Part shown: piece after piece, positions 26,123-36,802 of the stretch
How positions within the stretch are numbered: the stretch's first letter is position 1
Layout of the letters: each line of letters begins with the position of its first letter
Made by a program: the position numbers and the translations under genes
The notes under the pieces: generated by a model
The model's input: the letters and a program-made list of their open reading frames with translations, nothing else
Told to the model about the DNA's origin: nothing
Databases searched by the model: none
NCBI RefSeq assembly: GCF_010672525.1
Contig: NZ_JAAHGH010000014.1
Span: forward strand, 85,111 to 124,141
Reading direction: 5' to 3'
From: Okeania sp. SIO2B3
GTDB taxonomy: Bacteria; Cyanobacteriota; Cyanobacteriia; Cyanobacteriales; Microcoleaceae
Length of the DNA stretch: 39,031 nt

Positions 26123-27082
26123 TTATTTCATATAAGCTATCTGAGTATTCACCCTCTGGAAACCCACCGATTCATAAAGTCGCGTCGCACCCGAAAGATT
26201 ATCTGCATCAACATACAACATCGCCGTTTCCATCCCCTCTGCTTTCAACAACTTCAGCGCCGACAACAAAATACCACGACCTAATCCCTGCTTCCTGAAA
26301 CTACGTCGGGTGCCAAGGAGACTAACTAAACCATCTTTGCGTTTATTCAACTCATTATTTTCTGGATGAATCTGACAATCACAAAAAGCAGCAAAAGTAC
26401 CATCAGGCGCAACTGCAACTAAACTTAATTCCGATTGATATTTAGGGTCATTGAGTTTATCCTTCACAGACTCAATAGTAATATCTTGATGATTCCAATG
26501 GTCGATAAAAGTTTGATTAAACATTTCCGCCCAAACTGCTGCATCTGCTTCACTATCTATATGTTTTAGGGTAAAGCCTTCTGGAAACTCAGATTCTGGA
26601 ATAGGATCGGTAAGCGATCGCTTCATCGTCAGAAAATACCGCTCAATTTCAAAACCACAACTTTCTAATAAACTAATACGTTGGCTATTATCGCCATGAG
26701 CACCACACAGCACTTTAACTTTGACATTCCTTTCCCTACCCACTTCCCCCATCCGCTTCTCTCCCCACATCAGAATTTGAGCTTCTAAATTATTGCTTTT
26801 AGTCTGAGGGTCAACTCGAAACCACAAAATACCTGCAATATCTGCTCCTATTTCTGGAATTATCAATCCTGCAATAGCCACAACTTGACGGTTGCTATCT
26901 TCCCATAAACAAATATCGCGCCGCTTGTCTACAGACGGAATTTCCAATTGCATGAGCATTTCTGCAGGAGACGGCCACTCGTGGAATTGATGAGCTGATT
27001 CACTACTATTTAGCAATTGAGCGATCGCCTCTAAATCTGTTTCACCTCTATAGGGGCGGGGTGTTAATATTTTGATGCTCAT
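26123..27082 (-). CDS. GNAT N-acetyltransferase, tandem-domain
   Basis: 319 aa with two GNAT folds. The N-terminal one (residues ~5-155) is diverged. The C-terminal one (~170-319) has an intact acetyl-CoA loop RSFRKQGLGRGIL (R/Q-x-x-G-x-G) and the following MLYVDADNLSGATRLYESVGFQ motif. It acetylates an unknown amine. It stands alone. HIP1 sites (GCGATCGC) fall within the gene near 26614 and 27021. Confidence 0.85.
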   Translation of the reverse strand: MSIKILTPRPYRGETDLEAIAQLLNSSESAHQFHEWPSPAEMLMQLEIPSVDKRRDICLWEDSNRQVVAIAGLIIPEIGADIAGILWFRVDPQTKSNNLEAQILMWGEKRMGEVGRERNVKVKVLCGAHGDNSQRISLLESCGFEIERYFLTMKRSLTDPIPESEFPEGFTLKHIDSEADAAVWAEMFNQTFIDHWNHQDITIESVKDKLNDPKYQSELSLVAVAPDGTFAAFCDCQIHPENNELNKRKDGLVSLLGTRRSFRKQGLGRGILLSALKLLKAEGMETAMLYVDADNLSGATRLYESVGFQRVNTQIAYMK

Positions 27083-27121
27083 AATTACCCGATTGATTTA
27101 ATTGCCAGTTCAAACAATAAT

Positions 27122-27210
27122 AGGACTTACGCAGATACGCTATATATAGACCTCAAAACTATTGTCCAATAGTTATTTTACTCTATAGATTGTACCTTTG
27201 CGTAAGTCCT
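27122..27210. mobile_element. Short inverted-repeat element (AGGACTTACGCA...TGCGTAAGTCCT)
   Basis: 89 bp with perfect 12-bp terminal inverted repeats AGGACTTACGCA / TGCGTAAGTCCT. An inner inverted repeat AACTATTG-TC-CAATAGTT lies near its centre. A single end recurs at 32178-32190. Confidence 0.8.
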
Positions 27211-27262
27211 GAATAATTTATTTATAGCGCAATTGACTTTAATAAACCTGCAAGATATGATA

Positions 27263-27595
27263 TCATACTCCTAGCCCAGTATATTCTCTTACATAAGCAG
27301 GTTGTAACCCTAAAACAATATCTTGTGGGGGAACTCCTTCGGCAATTAACCTACCACTAATTGGTAAATCAGTTTGATTTCTTTGAATCCAAATTTTTTC
27401 ATTTCTTATCTCTAAATGAATTACACAATTATAAATTCTTTGGTGTTTTTGCCAACCTAAATCAATTAATAAATAACGTTCCCTTTCTCGATCAAAAACT
27501 ATTTCTGTTTCTATGTCTTCATCTAAGGAGTTTCCTTGAGCCTGCTCCGTTAAAAACTTTTTAATAATAGTACGATACTTATTTAATTTATCCAT
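27263..27595 (-). CDS. xisI: XisI family protein (fdxN element excision controlling factor type)
   Basis: 110 aa, usual length. Conserved features: the N-terminal LNKYRTIIKKFL, then YLLIDLGWQKHQRIYNCVIHLEIRNEKIWIQRNQTD, then VPPQDIVLGLQPAYVREYTG. XisI was named for control of fdxN-element excision in Anabaena heterocysts, but most cyanobacterial copies sit outside that element in xisH-xisI pairs of unclear role. Here the start codon overlaps the last codons of a degraded xisH. Confidence 0.85.
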   Translation of the reverse strand: MDKLNKYRTIIKKFLTEQAQGNSLDEDIETEIVFDRERERYLLIDLGWQKHQRIYNCVIHLEIRNEKIWIQRNQTDLPISGRLIAEGVPPQDIVLGLQPAYVREYTGLGV

Positions 27596-27652
27596 TGTAT
27601 AATTTCCTGATTAATTGAGTCATAAACTAATAATTTAACTTGATATTTTTTC
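27592..27652 (-). pseudogene. xisH: XisH C-terminal remnant
   Basis: The minus strand reads LKKYQVKLLVYDSINQEIIQWIN then stop, the characteristic end of XisH, overlapping the xisI ATG. An in-frame stop lies just upstream, and the rest of the ~140-residue gene, a restriction-endonuclease-like protein, is gone. Confidence 0.75.
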
Positions 27653-27807
27653 AGGAATTAATGCTGAAGTTTTTTTAGATATAAGTTACGGACAAGCAAA
27701 TACTGAGGAAAAGATTATATAGGGCAATAGCAAAACTCTTAACCAATAACTGATATGATCAGATAGTCTAGGCAAAAGAAAAAATTAAAAATTAAATTCC
27801 ATACTCT

Positions 27808-28590
27808 ATGTCCTCTGACGATTCTATCTCAACAACTCCCGCCTCTACACCAGAAGTAAGTACCAACTTACAAGTCAGATTCAAAACAGAGGAAGGAAAA
27901 CTGTTATTACTCTTGCCACCAGAATTTAATAATGGTGAGATAGAAAGTCCAACTGCTATGACCTGGACAGAAATTTGGCAACAGTTCAAGCAACGCCTCA
28001 ACGCAGGAGAAAGATTTTGGCAGCCAAAAACAGAGGTACAACTCATTGCTTTTGACCGCTTATTAGATACTCGTCAATTACAAGAAATATCTGAAGCTCT
28101 TTTAGAAGTAGAGCTAGAATTAACAACAGTTCAAACTTCACGTCGCCAAACTGCTGTAGCAGCAGTCACAGTTGGCTATTCTGTAGAACAAAAATCTGAC
28201 ATTATTACTCTCAACCAAGCTCCTACAGAAAAAGTTCAACCTATGTTTGAACCTTTATATTTACAGATGACCATTCGTTCCGGAGTAGAAATTCGGCACC
28301 CTGGTACGGTAATAATTGTAGGAGATGTTAATCCTGGTGGTTCTATCATTGCCGATGGAGATATTCTAGTGTGGGGCCGTTTACGAGGAATAGTCCACGC
28401 TGGCGCTAAAGGAAATTCTCAAAGTGTAATTATGACTTTACAGATGGAGCCAACTATTATCAGAATTGCAGAACAAGTAGCTAGAGGGCCAGAAAAACCA
28501 CCAGCTCAATTTTATCCTGAAGTTGCTTATGTGATGGACCGAGGCATTCGTATTAGTAGAATGGTAGACTTTGCTAAGATACGCCGTTGA
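27808..28590 (+). CDS. minC: Septum site-determining protein MinC
   Basis: 260 aa. The C-terminal beta-helix domain (from about residue 150) is clear: IRSGVEIRHPGTVIIVGDVNPGGSIIADGDILVWGRLRGIVHAGAKG, including the RSG and GDILVWG motifs that bind MinD and FtsZ. The N-terminal domain is diverged, as usual in cyanobacteria. MinC with MinD blocks Z-ring formation away from midcell. It is the first gene of the min cluster but is separated from minD by 906 bp containing a TnpB fragment. Confidence 0.93.
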   Translation: MSSDDSISTTPASTPEVSTNLQVRFKTEEGKLLLLLPPEFNNGEIESPTAMTWTEIWQQFKQRLNAGERFWQPKTEVQLIAFDRLLDTRQLQEISEALLEVELELTTVQTSRRQTAVAAVTVGYSVEQKSDIITLNQAPTEKVQPMFEPLYLQMTIRSGVEIRHPGTVIIVGDVNPGGSIIADGDILVWGRLRGIVHAGAKGNSQSVIMTLQMEPTIIRIAEQVARGPEKPPAQFYPEVAYVMDRGIRISRMVDFAKIRR

Positions 28591-28957
28591 AAAAGTAGTC
28601 AGGAGTCGGGAGGTAGCTCCATCCAGTAGGATGCATTAATGAAATGTAACGCACCATCTAGATTTTAATTTTCGGTGTGCTACGCTTATGATTTCACAGG
28701 AGTCAGTAGAAAGGAGTTTTTCGGTGACTTTAGAGTCAGAAATAGGTATAATTCCCACTATTTTTTGGGTAAAAATTTACCACTGGTTGAATTTGATACA
28801 TAAAATTAGCAACGCCCAATAATTTTTCACCCCAACTTTATCTTCTGGTATCTTGACAAAATTAGAGTTTTAATGTATTAAGAATAAGTTTATATTTCTG
28901 AAGTTAACTTCAAGTAGCAGATTTTTGTGAGTTTACATATCTAAAAAATTGGGGTAA
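28591..28957. other. Expanded minC-minD spacer, first part
   Basis: Contains a GAGTCGGGAG heptamer-like stretch and no gene. It leads into the TnpB fragment. Confidence 0.4.
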
Positions 28958-29341
28958 ATTCAGAATTGGAAACAAGAAATAAAGTTAGGAAAAAAGAACA
29001 ATAAACAATTTGTGAATATCCCTCATTATAAGTTAATAGAGATGTTAACGTATAAAGCCCAGCTAAGAGGAATAAAAGTAATAATGACAGAAGAATCTTA
29101 TACATCTCAATCAAGCTGTTTAGACGGGTATGATTTACAAAAATATGGAGAAAAAGAACCGAAATTTAGTGGAAAAAGAGTAACAAGAGGATTGTATAAA
29201 ACCAGGGGAAATAAATTATTAAATGCAGATGTAAATGGGTTATTTAATATAATTAAAAAAGTAATTCCTGATGTCTTAGACCAAGGAATAAAGGGTTTGC
29301 CGTTTAACCCTGTGGTGGTTGATCCACTTGCGTTCAACTAA
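28958..29341 (+). pseudogene. TnpB C-terminal fragment (IS200/IS605 family)
   Basis: Reads NWKQEIKLGKKNNKQFVNIP, then LIEMLTYKAQLRGIKVIMTEE-SYTSQSSCLDG, GKRVTRGLYKTRGNKL and RuvC-III LNADVNGLFNIIKKV, with the ending FNPVVVDPLAFN. This is the last third of an IS1341-type TnpB. The RuvC-I and RuvC-II parts are absent (stop at 28955). It lies between minC and minD in the same direction. Confidence 0.85.
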
Positions 29342-29496
29342 GCTTTCAGGTTTTTGAGTAAGTTTGAATAAGTTTAGTTGAGCGGTAATGAAATAATTAT
29401 TATTCCGTTAGAAGCTTTAAACTTAATCTAAAATACCAAAATAATCTCTAAGTTTTGACTATATACAATTCCTTATTTCTTAATTTCTAATAGCTT

Positions 29497-30303
29497 ATGA
29501 GCAGAATTATTGTTATTACTTCTGGTAAAGGTGGAGTGGGAAAAACTACTTGCACAGCAAACTTGGGCATGGCTTTAGCTCAAAAAGGTAGTCGAGTAGC
29601 TGTAGTTGATGCAGATTTCGGATTAAGAAATTTGGACTTACTACTAGGTTTAGAAAACAGAATTGTCTATACGGCAGTGGAGGTTTTAGCAGGAGAATGT
29701 CGCCTCGAACAAGCAGTAGTTAGGGATAAAAGACAACCTCGGTTGGCACTTTTACCTGCTGCTCAAAATCGAATGAAAGAAGTAGTTACTCCCCAACAAA
29801 TGCAGGAGTTAGTCAATCTGTTAATACCAAAATATGACTATATTCTGATTGACTCTCCTGCTGGAATTGAACAAGGTTTCCAGAACGCGATCGCCCCTGC
29901 CGAAGAAGCTATAATTGTTACAACTCCAGAAATATCTGCCGTTCGTGACGCGGACAGAGTAATTGGCCTTCTAGAAGCTAACAATGTTAAGAATATCCAT
30001 CTGATAGTTAATCGGATTAGACCTCAGATGGTCCAAGCTGATGAAATGATGTCAGTACAAGATGTAGAAGAAATTCTTGCTATCCCACTGATGGGAATTA
30101 TTCCAGATGATGAGAAAGTAATTGTATCTACTAACCGAGGCGAACCTTTAGTATTAGCAGAAAATATTTCTCTAGCAGGGTCAGAATTTGTTAATATTGC
30201 CCGTCGTTTAGATGGAGAAAAAGTAGATTTTATTGACTTAGACCCCCCACAAGAAAATTTCTTTACTTGGTTGCGTAAATTATTATCATCTAAAATTGTT
30301 TAA
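29497..30303 (+). CDS. minD: Septum site-determining ATPase MinD
   Basis: 268 aa. Deviant Walker A GKGGVGKTT at 10-18, switch I DADFGLRNLDLLLG, Walker B DYILIDSPAG, and IVTTPEISAVRDADRVIG. The C-terminus (FFTWLRKLLSSKIV) is an amphipathic membrane-targeting helix. MinD recruits MinC to the membrane, and MinE stimulates its ATPase. minE follows after 206 bp, also a longer gap than usual. Confidence 0.97.
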   Translation: MSRIIVITSGKGGVGKTTCTANLGMALAQKGSRVAVVDADFGLRNLDLLLGLENRIVYTAVEVLAGECRLEQAVVRDKRQPRLALLPAAQNRMKEVVTPQQMQELVNLLIPKYDYILIDSPAGIEQGFQNAIAPAEEAIIVTTPEISAVRDADRVIGLLEANNVKNIHLIVNRIRPQMVQADEMMSVQDVEEILAIPLMGIIPDDEKVIVSTNRGEPLVLAENISLAGSEFVNIARRLDGEKVDFIDLDPPQENFFTWLRKLLSSKIV

Positions 30304-30509
30304 TGTGGAAAAATTGCAGAAGGAAAAAGTAAGAAGGAAGAAGTAAGAAGTAAGAAGGAAAAAGTGGATGGGGATAGTCAACGACCTGCCACTTTGTGTC
30401 TTATCACCCCAACCAATAGATAGCACCATGTAGATGGCGGGGTATTAAACCTAAAAGAAAAAGAGCGCAATTTACTGGATAAATAAACTATTTAATTAAT
30501 AATAAGCTC
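30304..30509. other. minD-minE spacer
   Basis: 206 bp with AAGAAGGAAGAAGTAAG heptamers at 30325-30362; nothing else recognised. Confidence 0.5.
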
Positions 30510-30794
30510 ATGTTAAATGAAATTATAGAAAAACTTTTTTCTAGAAATACTTCTAGTAGTCGTAATGAAGTTAAGCGTCGTTTGAAGCTGGTTATCGCCC
30601 ATGATCGTGCTGATATAAATCCCGAAATAATTGAGGCAATGAGAAAAGAAATTATGGAAGTAGTATCTCGCTATGTTGAAATAGATGACAGTGATTCAGA
30701 ATTTTTGTTAGAAAATAATCAAAGAGCTACAGCATTAGTAGCAAATTTGCCTATTAGACGTATTAAAGCTAAGTCAGATATTCACAATAGTTAA
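30510..30794 (+). CDS. minE: Cell division topological specificity factor MinE
   Basis: 94 aa. The N-terminal amphipathic segment [12 protein letters not shown], then the MinD-interacting strand [39 protein letters not shown] (here [14 protein letters not shown]...) and a topological-specificity domain ending NLPIRRIK. It restricts MinCD to the poles. It is co-oriented with minD. Confidence 0.95.
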   Translation: MLNEIIEKLFSRNTSSSRNEVKRRLKLVIAHDRADINPEIIEAMRKEIMEVVSRYVEIDDSDSEFLLENNQRATALVANLPIRRIKAKSDIHNS

Positions 30795-31392
30795 ATAATC
30801 TCAGTTAAGTATCTGTAAAAAATTAATTTCAAATTTGCTTGAAGTTAGGAAACAGCTAACAGAAAATATACTCCAAGTTAAATATACAAATAATTTTGTC
30901 TACCTACTTTAGTCTTAGTCGAAAAATCACGGGTCTAATACCATGGGTGAAAAAAGAATGTTGCACATTATTTGAGTAATTTCTAGACTTTACCCATAAT
31001 GTCTCTTTGACTAAAAATCAGGCTTTAGTCCAATAAATAAGGAGTCAGGAGTCAGGAGTCAACCCACCCGCGGGACCCGACCGTGGAGAGGAAGTAGGGG
31101 CGAATAGCCATTCGCCCCTACAGAAATAGGAGGGAAGAAGAAGGAAGAGGAAACAAGAAGAGAAGAAAATTTTTGATCACTCATTAAACGGACATGGTAT
31201 GAGTGAAAAAAAGTTTTGGAAAAGGACAAGTCATATTCTATATTTTTATGGTGTGCAACCAAGCATAATATCAAGGTCGAACATGATAATTTACGACAAA
31301 GTTCAAGCTAAATTTGAGGTATACAAAGCACATGGATGAGGCAATTCGTACTTCTCAGTTAATCCAAAACAAGTGTTTCAGATATTTATTGG
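30795..31392. other. Spacer with degenerate element pieces
   Basis: Contains GAGTCAG heptamers (31030-31050), a palindrome GTAGGGGCGAATA-GCC-ATTCGCCCCTAC at 31094-31123 (same family as 7063 and 7104), and a right end TTAAACGGACATGG like family 2 near 31183-31196. No gene recognised. Confidence 0.55.
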
Positions 31393-31508
31393 ATGGATAA
31401 TCAAAAGGTGAGCAAATACTACTTAAATGAGTATTGCAAAGTATTAGCTAAAGACAATCTGCTGCAGAAAGACTTTTGTTTCCAATATCTAGATTTTACG
31501 ATAATTGA

Positions 31509-31558
31509 TATTCAAGAATCTCTGTGGGCTAAAATGCCTTCCCTAGATACAAATGCAT
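31509..31558 (+). repeat. 50-bp duplication, copy 1
   Basis: TATTCAAGAATCTCTGTGGG... ending AAATGCAT. It is repeated at 32454-32503 with one mismatch, flanking the transposase relic in the same orientation. Confidence 0.9.
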
Positions 31559-31589
31559 GGGAAAAATATATTACTGTCCCTTAAAAATA

Positions 31590-32075
31590 AATCGCCTAGT
31601 AGATGATACTGGAGGTGTAGAAAAATATAAAAAAATAGGATAATTATGTTGGAATGAATCCGAAAAAATATCAGGTAAAATAATTAAAGTTAAAGGTTTT
31701 CCAAGGGATAATAAAGTTAAGCTCCATACGGGCAACTATTTCTACCAATAGGACAGAATATATTGTAACTAATGACTTAAGTCAATCTTCGCATTTATGC
31801 TGTAGAATTTGAGCCTAAAACTAGATGGAAGATAGAAGAGTTTCACGCCAGAATCAAGCAATTAACAGGCATAGAATTTTGGATTGGGTCGTATTAGTCA
31901 AATTCAAAAAAATCATATAGCTTGTGCCATGTTAGTCTGGAATTTTTTAATGCATATTAGCAGTTAAAATAGGAAAAACTATCTATAAAGTCAAAGGTGA
32001 ATTACTAGGCGTGATTATCTGCTCCAAGAACTGAAGAAGCCCACAATAAAATTCAGGGCTATTTTGACTTTATAG
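31590..32075 (+). pseudogene. IS4-superfamily (IS701-like) transposase relic
   Basis: Frames must be changed repeatedly: DDTGGVEKYKKIG, GKIIKVKGFPRDNKVKL, VSTNRTEYIVTNDLSQ-S (with small indels), TRWKIEEFHARIKQLTGIE containing the YREK-region glutamate-like motif, GRISQIQKNHIACAMLVWNFL, GKTIYKVKGELLG and DYLLQELKKPTIKFR. The order matches the C-terminal half of IS701/IS4-type DDE transposases. No intact ends found. Confidence 0.75.
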
Positions 32076-32453
32076 GTATATTTTTACTCTTGTTTAAAAA
32101 ATGGCAAAAATCTTGAGGCGTTAGCGGAGCTTTGCCTCAGCAATCGCCTAAATTAGTAGAAGCTATATATAGTGTCTTTGCGTAAGTCCTGATCAATTTG
32201 ACAAATATTTTCCGATCAAAACACATATAAAAAGATTTATTTTTAAATCTTGACAAGAATAACATAAAATGATAAAAAGCCAGTGTTATACAAAAAAGTC
32301 CTCAGCAAAATAATTAATATCACCTTTGATGAACCCTTCAGTGATACTCTAAAAAATGAAAGTGCAACTTGTTCAGTCGAAAGGCTAAAGTAAAAAGCCC
32401 AGATAATTGATGTAGAGCATAGACTTGAGGCCAACCTCATTTCTACATATATA

Positions 32454-32503
32454 TATTCAAGAATCTCTGTGGGCTAAAATGCTTTCCCTAGATACAAATG
32501 CAT
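32454..32503 (+). repeat. 50-bp duplication, copy 2
   Basis: See 31509-31558. The region 32081-32794 around it holds no recognisable gene; it ends at the atp beta start, preceded by a weak TAGATAGA leader rather than a strong ribosome binding site. Confidence 0.9.
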
Positions 32504-32776
32504 AGATTGAGCTGGAAGAACCAGTAATCCCACTAGCATAAGTCTGGGAAAATCCACTTCCTGAAGTTAGTGGAGTATGTCAATCAGCGACTACTACTGG
32601 AAGTAAGTGCGATATATTATTTTTCACACTTAAGCAAAACCTCCAGATATTTGGTCAGACCTATATTCTGACAATTGCAGATTATAGAGAACAAGAAGCC
32701 CACACTAAAAGCAACAGCAAGCTCTCATGCCATAGCAGTGTCAGTGTCGGGTATATTAATTTGGATAGCTAAATAA

Positions 32777-34249
<1,473 letters not shown>

Positions 34250-34383
34250 TCTGACTGGCTATGTTGGTGGTTAGTTAGAGAAAAAATGTTGACAGTTGGC
34301 TTGTTGGTTATCGATGCTGAGATCGACAGTCAACTAACAACTTAAGTAACTAACACAATTGAAAAAGGCAGAAGGCAGAAGGG

Positions 34384-34593
34384 TTCATTAATGGATAATT
34401 GATAATGGATAATTGATAATTCCTCTGGTTTTAACCGTTACGGAATTGAATGTAAGGAAATATTATTTCTTCTCTTGGTCTCATGGATATGGCTCCGAGA
34501 CCTCGCCATTCGGAGACCGCTTTTTCCCCTTAAAAGGGAAGGCTTTAAACCAGAATTATTTAATTATTAATTATTAATTATTAATTTTTCGGT
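34384..34593 (-). mobile_element. Foldback element, family 3 copy 2
   Basis: 210 bp, inverted copy of 16235-16468. Contains TTCATTAATGGATAATTG, CTCTGGTTTTAACCGTTACGG, AAGGCTTTAAACCAGAATT and the closing TTTTTCGGT. It lies between the atp beta and epsilon genes. Confidence 0.8.
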
Positions 34594-34763
34594 AAGTCAA
34601 AAGGGTATTCATACCTCTCCTGAGTTGGAGTTACTGAACAAAAGTTCAGTGGGGGTCTTAAACCCTTGTTCCATTTGGTCGCAGCAGAGGACAGACAAAA
34701 GAAACCTTCAGCATATCTTCTCTCTGCTTTTCCTGATAAAAATAAACAAAAAATGATTGACAA

Positions 34764-35177
34764 ATGACATTAACTGTGCGTGTAATATCTCCCGACAAGA
34801 CAGTTTGGGACTCAGAAGCTGAAGAAGTAATTATACCTAGTACAACAGGTCAATTAGGAATTTTAAGTGGACACGCTCCTATGTTGACTGCTATTGATAT
34901 AGGTGTAATGCGAGTTCGTGCTGAAAAAAGTAAAGATTGGGTAGCGATCGCCCTGATGGGTGGTTTTGCTGAAGTAGAAGCAAATGAAGTAACTATACTC
35001 ATTAATGGCGCTGAAAAAGGGGATACTATTGACAAAGAAGCAGCTCGTATAGCTTACAATGAGGCTGAATCTAGTCTGGAAAAAGCTGAAAACGGCGACC
35101 TGCAAGCAAAAATAAAGGCCCAAAAAGCCTTGAAGCGAGCTAGAGCGCGTCTGCAAGCTGCTGGTGGGGTTAACTAA
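34764..35177 (+). CDS. atpC: F1F0 ATP synthase subunit epsilon
   Basis: 137 aa (atpC standard, atpE chloroplast-style). N-terminal beta-sandwich: [46 protein letters not shown] two-helix C-terminal domain follows ([21 protein letters not shown] ... [14 protein letters not shown]), which inhibits ATP hydrolysis in the dark. A HIP1 site (GCGATCGC) is inside the gene. Start ATG after ATTGACAA. Confidence 0.97.
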   Translation: MTLTVRVISPDKTVWDSEAEEVIIPSTTGQLGILSGHAPMLTAIDIGVMRVRAEKSKDWVAIALMGGFAEVEANEVTILINGAEKGDTIDKEAARIAYNEAESSLEKAENGDLQAKIKAQKALKRARARLQAAGGVN

Positions 35178-35178
35178 A

Positions 35179-35475
35179 CTAAACTCCTACTTCTGCGAGC
35201 AGGGACTGCATTTGTTCTCTAGTCAGTCCCTGTTTAATATAAGTAGGTGATTCTGGATTGTAGGGACTAGCAACTAAATCGATACTAAGAATTTTAGCAG
35301 TTTCTGGCAATACAGGTATATCTGGGTCGAAAGCTGTAGGTCTCATTAGAGAACTAGAAAAACCTTTAAAAATAGCTATATCATCTGGTTTTCCATCAAT
35401 TTCAACTTTAACTATTAATACTTGATTCGGTTTTTTAATTGTGTATTGTTCCAAACGATGAGAAATGCTATTCAT
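35179..35475 (-). CDS. Conserved cyanobacterial/plastid-type small protein (DUF7734-like)
   Basis: 98 aa. Begins MNSISHRLEQYTIKKPNQVLIVKVEIDGKPDDIAIFKGFSSSLMRPTAFDPD and ends LTREQMQSLLAEVGV. The pattern (EIDGxxDxIxIFKGFSSSLxxPTAFDPDxPVLP) is recurrent in cyanobacteria, next to atp or other photosynthesis-related genes. Function unknown. It converges on atpC with only one base between the two stops, so their 3' ends may overlap in transcripts. Confidence 0.7.
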   Translation of the reverse strand: MNSISHRLEQYTIKKPNQVLIVKVEIDGKPDDIAIFKGFSSSLMRPTAFDPDIPVLPETAKILSIDLVASPYNPESPTYIKQGLTREQMQSLLAEVGV

Positions 35476-35749
35476 TTCTTTATTGATTGATAAAGCACTC
35501 TATATAATATCACTGAATAACTTTCAGTAGATAGTTAAACAATTAATTCTTAATTATTTACTCTCCTTAAAAGGCATAGGATTAGCCAGTATTTTTTTCT
35601 TTATTTCTTCTTTAAATAAAAGCCTTTAAACCTTAATTATTCGATAAAGTTTGCTTGATTCTATTCCTTATAGCAAATTCACTTTTACTCAAAGGATTTT
35701 CAAGGAGAGGTAATAATTAATTATTAATTATTAATAATTAATTATTATA
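35476..35749. repeat. Spacer with degenerate foldback and TTAATTA heptamers
   Basis: CTCTCCTTAAAAGGC...AAAGCCTTTAAACC resembles arms of the family 3 element, and TTCAAGGAGAGGTAAT-AATTAATTATT repeats the sequence at 6260-6308. No gene. Confidence 0.5.
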
Positions 35750-36370
35750 TTAATTTCCTGTTGCTGATCGCCCTTGTTTCTGTAACTTAACCAAAACAAA
35801 ATAACAGAGAAAAATTGTATAGATAATTAATCCGGCAAACCCCAAGAAACCAATAAATTCTTGAGGCCAATCTGGATGGAAAATTTGTTTAAATAACCAT
35901 GGAGGGTCTAGCCAAACATTACAAAATGAATCTTCGAGTAAATCATTTCGGGATTTAAAAGCGCACCCCAAAAAAGGAATTTGGCATAATGCTCCAATTA
36001 AATTATAAAATGTAGCAGCCCAACGCCAAGAAGTCAAACTAGCCTTCAGAGGAGAATTTCGTAATTCTCGAATTTCTTCATTCAAATCTACCCAAAACCA
36101 TAAAGATATCGGAATTAAAATTCGAGCTATTAATGATGTTAAAAAACTGATAGGTACTGCTGCAATCATTAAGTAAACTGTGATTGCCAATAAACTAGAA
36201 ACTCGCCAATAAGTAATCAACAAACGTTGAATAGATTCAGATTTTTTGACAAATGCCCAAATTAAAATAAACAGGGGTAGTACCACAGTAAATAATACCG
36301 CTAGCCTATAGTCCATCCAGACCCAAATATCTAATCCAGATGTGATGGCTATGGGTAAAAAAATTAACAT
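35750..36370 (-). CDS. DUF3177 family membrane protein
   Basis: 206 aa with four to five membrane segments: VWMDYRLAVLFTVVLPLFILIWAFVKK, ITYWRVSSLLAITVYLMIAAVPISFL, LIARILIPISLWFWVDLNEE, a central SWRWAATFYNLIGALCQIPFLGCAF, and a C-terminal FIGFLGFAGLIIYTIFLCYFVLV. The WxDYRLAVLF start and ISLWFWVDLNEEI block are hallmarks of this cyanobacterial family of unknown function. The alternative start MDYRLAV is possible, but the upstream part fits. Confidence 0.8.
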   Translation of the reverse strand: MLIFLPIAITSGLDIWVWMDYRLAVLFTVVLPLFILIWAFVKKSESIQRLLITYWRVSSLLAITVYLMIAAVPISFLTSLIARILIPISLWFWVDLNEEIRELRNSPLKASLTSWRWAATFYNLIGALCQIPFLGCAFKSRNDLLEDSFCNVWLDPPWLFKQIFHPDWPQEFIGFLGFAGLIIYTIFLCYFVLVKLQKQGRSATGN

Positions 36371-36574
36371 AATTAGTAACTTATAAAAATAGTAACTTAT
36401 AAAAATTTAACTATAATCGTAATTAACTTTAAAAAGTTATTTATGGTATTTTTTTTTCTAATGATAAGCAACTGAGTTAAAAAGTTAAATATTTCAGTTG
36501 CTTACCAGCCAAGCATTAATATATTTAATTTAATAAACTACGATCAAATCGCTTATTAAATCAATGAATTGGCT

Positions 36575-36802
36575 CTAGTTGTCGTGTATTTTACACTCAG
36601 CAGCCTCAGGATTATCATCGCAATAAGTTTCCAAGGCACTTTTAGGCTGCTTTTCCTTTTGATGAGCAGACTCAGCTTGAAGCTCTTCTACCGAATCCCA
36701 AGCTACTGCACATTCCTTGGAGTTAGCACCAGAAGCATCACAAATAGCACGAGCTTCTTCGCGCTCTTGCTCAATTTTTTCCTGAATGTTGTTATTAGTC
36801 AT
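36575..36802 (-). CDS. cp12: CP12, Calvin cycle redox scaffold protein
   Basis: 75 aa, canonical length. N-terminal cysteine pair CDASGANSKEC, the AWDSVEEL core motif, and C-terminal pair YCDDNPEAAEC. CP12 is a largely disordered protein that, when its cysteines are oxidised in the dark, ties GAPDH and phosphoribulokinase into an inactive complex. The C-terminal residues (KIHDN) vary from the usual IYDD that enters the GAPDH active site. It stands alone on the minus strand. Confidence 0.95.
   Translation of the reverse strand: MTNNNIQEKIEQEREEARAICDASGANSKECAVAWDSVEELQAESAHQKEKQPKSALETYCDDNPEAAECKIHDN

Noticed and set aside
26087-26284. 65-aa plus-strand frame
   Set aside because: Mostly antisense to the GNAT gene, with low-complexity composition.
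31393-31584. 63-aa plus-strand frame before the transposase relic
   Set aside because: No recognisable domain; its middle is duplicated as noncoding DNA at 32454-32503. It could be an upstream piece of the relic but I cannot show it.
32243-32440. 65-aa hydrophobic frame on the minus strand
   Set aside because: No start context or conserved pattern in a decayed region.
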